Source of the DNA: Thalassovita sp.
GTDB taxonomy: Bacteria; Pseudomonadota; Alphaproteobacteria; Rhodobacterales; Rhodobacteraceae
NCBI GenBank assembly: GCA_017792425.1
Contig: CP051233.1
Coordinates: forward strand, 1,088,402-1,152,401
DNA length: 64,000 nt
Direction: 5' to 3'
This document shows, piece after piece, positions 60,680 to 64,000 of this stretch; position 1 is the first letter of the stretch; each line of letters opens with the position of its first letter. Below the pieces are notes generated by a model. It was not told the origin of the DNA and did not search any database. It was given only the letters and a program-made list of their open reading frames with translations. A program made the translations under genes and the position numbers.

Positions 60680-60852
60680 TGTGGCGCTCCTTTCAATCTT
60701 GACCCTAATCTGGGCCTTGCCGCGGGGAATTCAAAGGGGGGCGGACGCGCGGAGACTTGTGCGTTTTCGCACAGAAGCCGCTGTCGATCGAATCGTCCGT
60801 TTCAAGGCTTGAACGGTACGGGTTGACAGGTTTCCCGAAGATGAACGCCGCG

Positions 60853-60916
60853 TGCAAGAGGGGGGCGCTGCCCCCCGGCCTGCGGCCTCCCCCCGGAGTA
60901 TTTGGGGCAAGATGAA
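60853..60916 (-). repeat. Composite intergenic repeat after panB, including 22-base element copy 2
   Basis: On the plus strand: a palindrome GGGGGGCGCTGCCCCCC, GGCCTGCGGCC, a C-run, then 60895-60916, the reverse complement of 28324-28345. Relative to panB (minus strand) the 22-base part comes first, eight bases after the stop codon. The GC-rich part resembles 50501-50530. Confidence 0.7.
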
Positions 60917-60923
60917 TGGGCTG

Positions 60924-61733
60924 TCAGCGGTAAACCTGATCGGGTCCGGGGAAGGCGCGGGACTTGACCTCGGCCGCGTAGTCGCTGACCGCCTTTTCGA
61001 TAGCGGGGCCCAAGTTACCGTAAACCTTGACGAATTTCGGCGTCCATTCGTTCAGGCCCAGCATGTCCTCCAGCACCAGGATCTGTCCGTCGCAGTCGGC
61101 GCTGGCGCCGATGCCGATGGTGGGGATGGGAATCTGTTTCGTGATCCGTGCGGCCAGCGGTTCAACCATGCCTTCCAGAACCACTGCGAAAGCGCCCGCC
61201 TCGGCCACAGCTTTCGCATCCGCCTCGTGCAATGGCCAGCTTTCTTCCTCTCGTCCCTGGGTCTTAAACCCCCCCATCGTGTGGGTGGATTGGGGGGTAA
61301 GCCCAATATGTGCCATCACCGGGATGCCGCGTTCCACCAGGAAACGGATGGTGTCGGCCATGCGCGCGCCGCCTTCCAGCTTGACCGCGCCGCAGTTGGT
61401 TTCCTGCATTATCCGGGCTGCATTGCGAAAGGCGATCTGGGGGCTTTCCTCGTAGGTGCCAAACGGCATGTCCACCACCACCAGCGCGCGCTGCGTGCCG
61501 CGCATCACCGCCCGGCCGTGCATGATCATCAGGTCCAGCGACACGCCCAGCGTGCTGTCCATCCCGTGCATCACCATGCCCAGGCTGTCGCCAACCAGGA
61601 TGAAATCCGCGTATTTGTCGACGATGGCGGCGGTATGGGCGTGATAGCTGGTCAGGGACACGATCGGGTCGCCGCCCTTACGGGCGGTGATCTGGGGGGC
61701 GGTCAGGCGGCGGATTTTGGTCTGTACGCTCAT
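60924..61733 (-). CDS. panB: 3-methyl-2-oxobutanoate hydroxymethyltransferase
   Basis: 269 residues. First step of pantothenate synthesis: alpha-ketoisovalerate to ketopantoate. VGDSLGMVMHG (Asp metal ligand), DMPFGTYEES, KLEGG, VMAHIGLTPQS, and GIGASADCDGQILVLEDMLG are the family blocks. Its start overlaps the panC stop (ATGA). Confidence 0.97.
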   Translation of the reverse strand: MSVQTKIRRLTAPQITARKGGDPIVSLTSYHAHTAAIVDKYADFILVGDSLGMVMHGMDSTLGVSLDLMIMHGRAVMRGTQRALVVVDMPFGTYEESPQIAFRNAARIMQETNCGAVKLEGGARMADTIRFLVERGIPVMAHIGLTPQSTHTMGGFKTQGREEESWPLHEADAKAVAEAGAFAVVLEGMVEPLAARITKQIPIPTIGIGASADCDGQILVLEDMLGLNEWTPKFVKVYGNLGPAIEKAVSDYAAEVKSRAFPGPDQVYR

Positions 61734-62578
61734 GGCAGAATAACCCTTTGATCAATAAGAAGAATATCGCTGAACTGTGCCGACAGCATGATCGCCATCG
61801 GTTCGGTCAGTGGGCCGTGAAGGTAGTCCAGCGTTTCCGCGTGGACGGTGTCCAGACCGCGCAGCGTGGCGCGGGGTTCGGCGGTGATCGTGTGTTCGAT
61901 GGCGTCGCGGATGGTTTCCACGGTGGCCGCGGGGTCGCGGGCCAGCGCCTCGGCCCGGTCCAGCGATTGGCTGAGGACGAGGGCGGCCAGCCGGTCGGCG
62001 GGCGACAGGCGCACGTTGCGCGACGACATCGCCAGCCCGTCCGGTTCGCGCACAGTCCGCCCACCGATGATGCGGATTGGGAAATGCAGGTCGCGGACCA
62101 TTTGCTGGATCACCAGAAGCTGCTGGTAATCCTTTTCCCCGAAAACAGCCACGTCCGGCTGCACGATGTTGAACAGTCGCGCCACGACCGAGGTCACGCC
62201 CCGGAAATGCCCCGGACGCACTTTGCCGTGCAGCATGTTGGCCAGTTCGGTGGTTTCGACGATTGTTTCATCGCCCTCTGGGTACATGGTCGTGACCTCG
62301 GGCAGGAACACGATGTCCACTCCGGCGTCGCGCAGCATGTCCAAGTCGCGTTCCTCGTCCCGGGGATAGGCGTCCAGGTCTGCCGCCTCGCCGAACTGGG
62401 TGGGGTTGACGAAGATCGACACCACGGTGGCGCCGGTCTGGTTCCGGGCCTGTTTCACCAAGGATAGGTGGCCTTCGTGCAGGAAACCCATCGTGGGAAC
62501 GAACCCGATGGATTTTCCCTGTGCGCGCAGGGCGGCGATGGCGGCGCGGGTGTCTGCGATGCTGCGGCAGATCTGCAT
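61730..62578 (-). CDS. panC: Pantothenate synthetase
   Basis: 282 residues from the ATG at 62578 (MQICRSIADTR); an open frame runs further upstream but its first ~20 residues are not in the family. VPTMGFLHEGHLSLV holds the HIGH-like motif, followed by SIFVNPTQFG, GEKDYQQL and the KMSKS-like MSSRNVRLS. It joins pantoate and beta-alanine using ATP. Pairs with panB in one operon. Confidence 0.97.
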   Translation of the reverse strand: MQICRSIADTRAAIAALRAQGKSIGFVPTMGFLHEGHLSLVKQARNQTGATVVSIFVNPTQFGEAADLDAYPRDEERDLDMLRDAGVDIVFLPEVTTMYPEGDETIVETTELANMLHGKVRPGHFRGVTSVVARLFNIVQPDVAVFGEKDYQQLLVIQQMVRDLHFPIRIIGGRTVREPDGLAMSSRNVRLSPADRLAALVLSQSLDRAEALARDPAATVETIRDAIEHTITAEPRATLRGLDTVHAETLDYLHGPLTEPMAIMLSAQFSDILLIDQRVILP

Positions 62579-62765
62579 TCTGGCGGGGCCTCTTCCGGTG
62601 ACTGATACCGTAGTTTTACGGTAACTGCTGCGATGCGGCAAGGGGGAAGGCCGGATTCATGACGCAGTGTCGGTTTCGCGCGATCAGGGGTCGGCTGGTG
62701 CATGCGCGGCGCGTGGCATTCGGTAAACATCACTTGCAAAACACCGCAACCGGAGTCGTCTGCGA

Positions 62766-64000
62766 ATGAAAACCCATGTCAAAGCCCTAGTCGTTGGCGG
62801 CGGCGCCGTTGGCACCTCTGTCGCCTATCACCTTGCCCGCGCCGGCTGGTCGGACGTGATGCTGTTGGAGCGGGACGAGCTGACAAGCGGCAGCACCTGG
62901 CACGCCGCGGGGCTGTTGCCGCTGTTCAATATGAGCTTTGCCACGACCCATATCCACAAGTACTCGGTCGAGTTCTACAAGACGCTGGAGGCCGAAACCG
63001 GGCTGAACGCAGGGTTTTCCATCGTCGGCAACCTGCGGATGGCGCAGACCCAGGCGCGAATGGACGAATACATGGTCTATGCCACCACGGCGGAAACCTG
63101 CGGCGTTCCCTATGAATGGCTGAGCCCGGCGCAGATCAAGGAGCGTTGGCCGCTGCTGCGGACCGAGGATCTGAAGGGTGCGATCTATCACCCCACCGAT
63201 GGCTATATCAACCCGGCGGACGTGACGATGGCGATGGCCAAGGGCGCGCGCCAGCGCGGCGTGATGATCGAGCGCAAGTGGCAGGTGGATGGCTATGAAT
63301 GGACCGGCAGCGAATGGCGCGTGACCGTCACCAAGATGGTGGAAAAGGGTGGCAACCTTGTCCCGTCCGAGGAACAGCAGGTCATTACCGCTGAACACGT
63401 CGTCACCGCCACCGGCAACCATGCGCAGCGCACGGCGAAACTGCTGGGGATCAAGATTCCGGCGATTCCGGTCGAGCACCAGTTTATCGTGACCGAACCC
63501 GATCCCGCGCTGGTCGAATACCGCAAGACCCACGGCGAACACCCCGTTCTGCGCGATGCCGACGCCAAGTGGTATGTGCGCGAGGAACGCGGCGGCTGGA
63601 TTCTGGGCCCCTATGAACGCAACGCGCCCGCCCGCTTTGCCTATGGTGTGCCCGACAGCTTCCGTGCGGACCTGTTCCCGCTGGATCTGGAGCGGATCGA
63701 AGAAGAATACATGTCGATGATCCACCGGTTGCCCTCGTCGGAAACCGTTGGTTTGAAAGACGATTTTAACGGCCCGATCTGCTATACCCCCGATGGCAAC
63801 CCGCTGGTCGGCCCGGCACCCGGCTTGCGCAACATGTGGCTGGCCGAAGGGTTCAGCTTTGGCATCACGGCGGCGGGCGGTACGGGGTACTACTTGGCGC
63901 AGCAAATGGTCGAGGGCGAGGCCGAGATCGACATGGCCTCGCTGGATCCGAAGCGGTACGGCGGCTGGATGACCACCGAATATGCTGTGAAAAAGAACGA
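62766..64000 (+). CDS. FAD-dependent dehydrogenase of the dimethylglycine/sarcosine family (partial)
   Basis: 411 residues are visible and the frame is open at the right edge. N-terminal FAD-binding VVGGGAVGTSVAYHLARAG (9-27) and LTSGSTWHAAGLLP, which includes the His that carries covalent FAD in this family. YINPADVTMAMAKGARQRGV, VTATGNHAQRTAKLLGIKIP and the end of the DAO domain (WLAEGFSFGITAAGGTGYYLAQ) follow. Full-length relatives have ~800 residues with a C-terminal GcvT-like folate domain, which would lie beyond the edge. ETF, encoded at 44.3-46.0 kb, is the usual electron acceptor of such enzymes. Confidence 0.88.
   Translation, partial: MKTHVKALVVGGGAVGTSVAYHLARAGWSDVMLLERDELTSGSTWHAAGLLPLFNMSFATTHIHKYSVEFYKTLEAETGLNAGFSIVGNLRMAQTQARMDEYMVYATTAETCGVPYEWLSPAQIKERWPLLRTEDLKGAIYHPTDGYINPADVTMAMAKGARQRGVMIERKWQVDGYEWTGSEWRVTVTKMVEKGGNLVPSEEQQVITAEHVVTATGNHAQRTAKLLGIKIPAIPVEHQFIVTEPDPALVEYRKTHGEHPVLRDADAKWYVREERGGWILGPYERNAPARFAYGVPDSFRADLFPLDLERIEEEYMSMIHRLPSSETVGLKDDFNGPICYTPDGNPLVGPAPGLRNMWLAEGFSFGITAAGGTGYYLAQQMVEGEAEIDMASLDPKRYGGWMTTEYAVKKN

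Overview
The window looks like a chromosomal segment of a GC-rich alphaproteobacterium, most likely a Roseobacter-type member of the Rhodobacteraceae. I base this on the base composition, on the gene types and orders seen (single-chain indolepyruvate:ferredoxin oxidoreductase divergent from an Lrp regulator, etfB-etfA, a PduO-type adenosyltransferase beside a small HIG1-like twin-membrane protein, tamA-tamB, panC-panB) and on the dispersed GC-rich intergenic repeats. No database search was possible, so names rest on motifs and remembered families.

Positions 1-10 kb are accessory and surface-related. An RTX-repeat protein runs off the left edge and is divergent from a sulfotransferase. After tRNA-Ser(GCU) and an 860-base gene-free stretch comes the most interesting locus (4.08-9.49 kb). 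It encodes a lipoprotein with a Gly/Ala/Ser tandem-repeat tail, a small exported HfaA-like protein, a CsgG/HfaB-type outer-membrane secretion lipoprotein with an unusual C-terminal extension, a 653-residue exported protein made of three ~210-residue repeats, and a 221-residue one-repeat paralogue. It resembles the Caulobacter holdfast-anchor (hfaABD)/curli type of export system but has new parts. A shared GAM-box motif links the small protein with the repeat proteins.

Positions 10-16 kb hold a signalling cluster: a molybdopterin-oxidoreductase-fold protein translationally coupled to a hybrid histidine kinase (PAS-like, HK, receiver, HPt), a receiver-like protein with Glu in place of the phospho-acceptor Asp, and a LuxR-type response regulator. 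TATC-N4-GATA palindromes recur in the intergenic regions.

Positions 16.1-22.7 kb look like a small genomic island at tRNA-Ser(UGA). A 15-base copy of the tRNA 3' end (16091-16105) and the intact tRNA bracket an RND efflux operon (cytochrome b561, adaptor, pump), its divergent TetR regulator with a clear operator, and an integrase remnant.

Positions 22.7-64 kb are mostly core genome: SPOR lipoprotein, D,D-carboxypeptidase, tmk, holB, tatD and a PhnP-like hydrolase in a tight run; an AEC carrier; an ABC/FtsX/HlyD exporter followed by tamA-tamB; lrp and the indolepyruvate oxidoreductase; a thioesterase; etfBA; adenosyltransferase; SDR; parC; a pentapeptide-repeat protein; a glycine-zipper protein; an IS3 remnant; a NarX/NarL-like two-component pair next to a second RTX-type protein; tRNA-Gln; an SH3 protein; a D-2-hydroxyacid dehydrogenase; gamma-glutamyltransferase; pirin; panC-panB; and a partial dimethylglycine/sarcosine dehydrogenase-type flavoprotein at the right edge.
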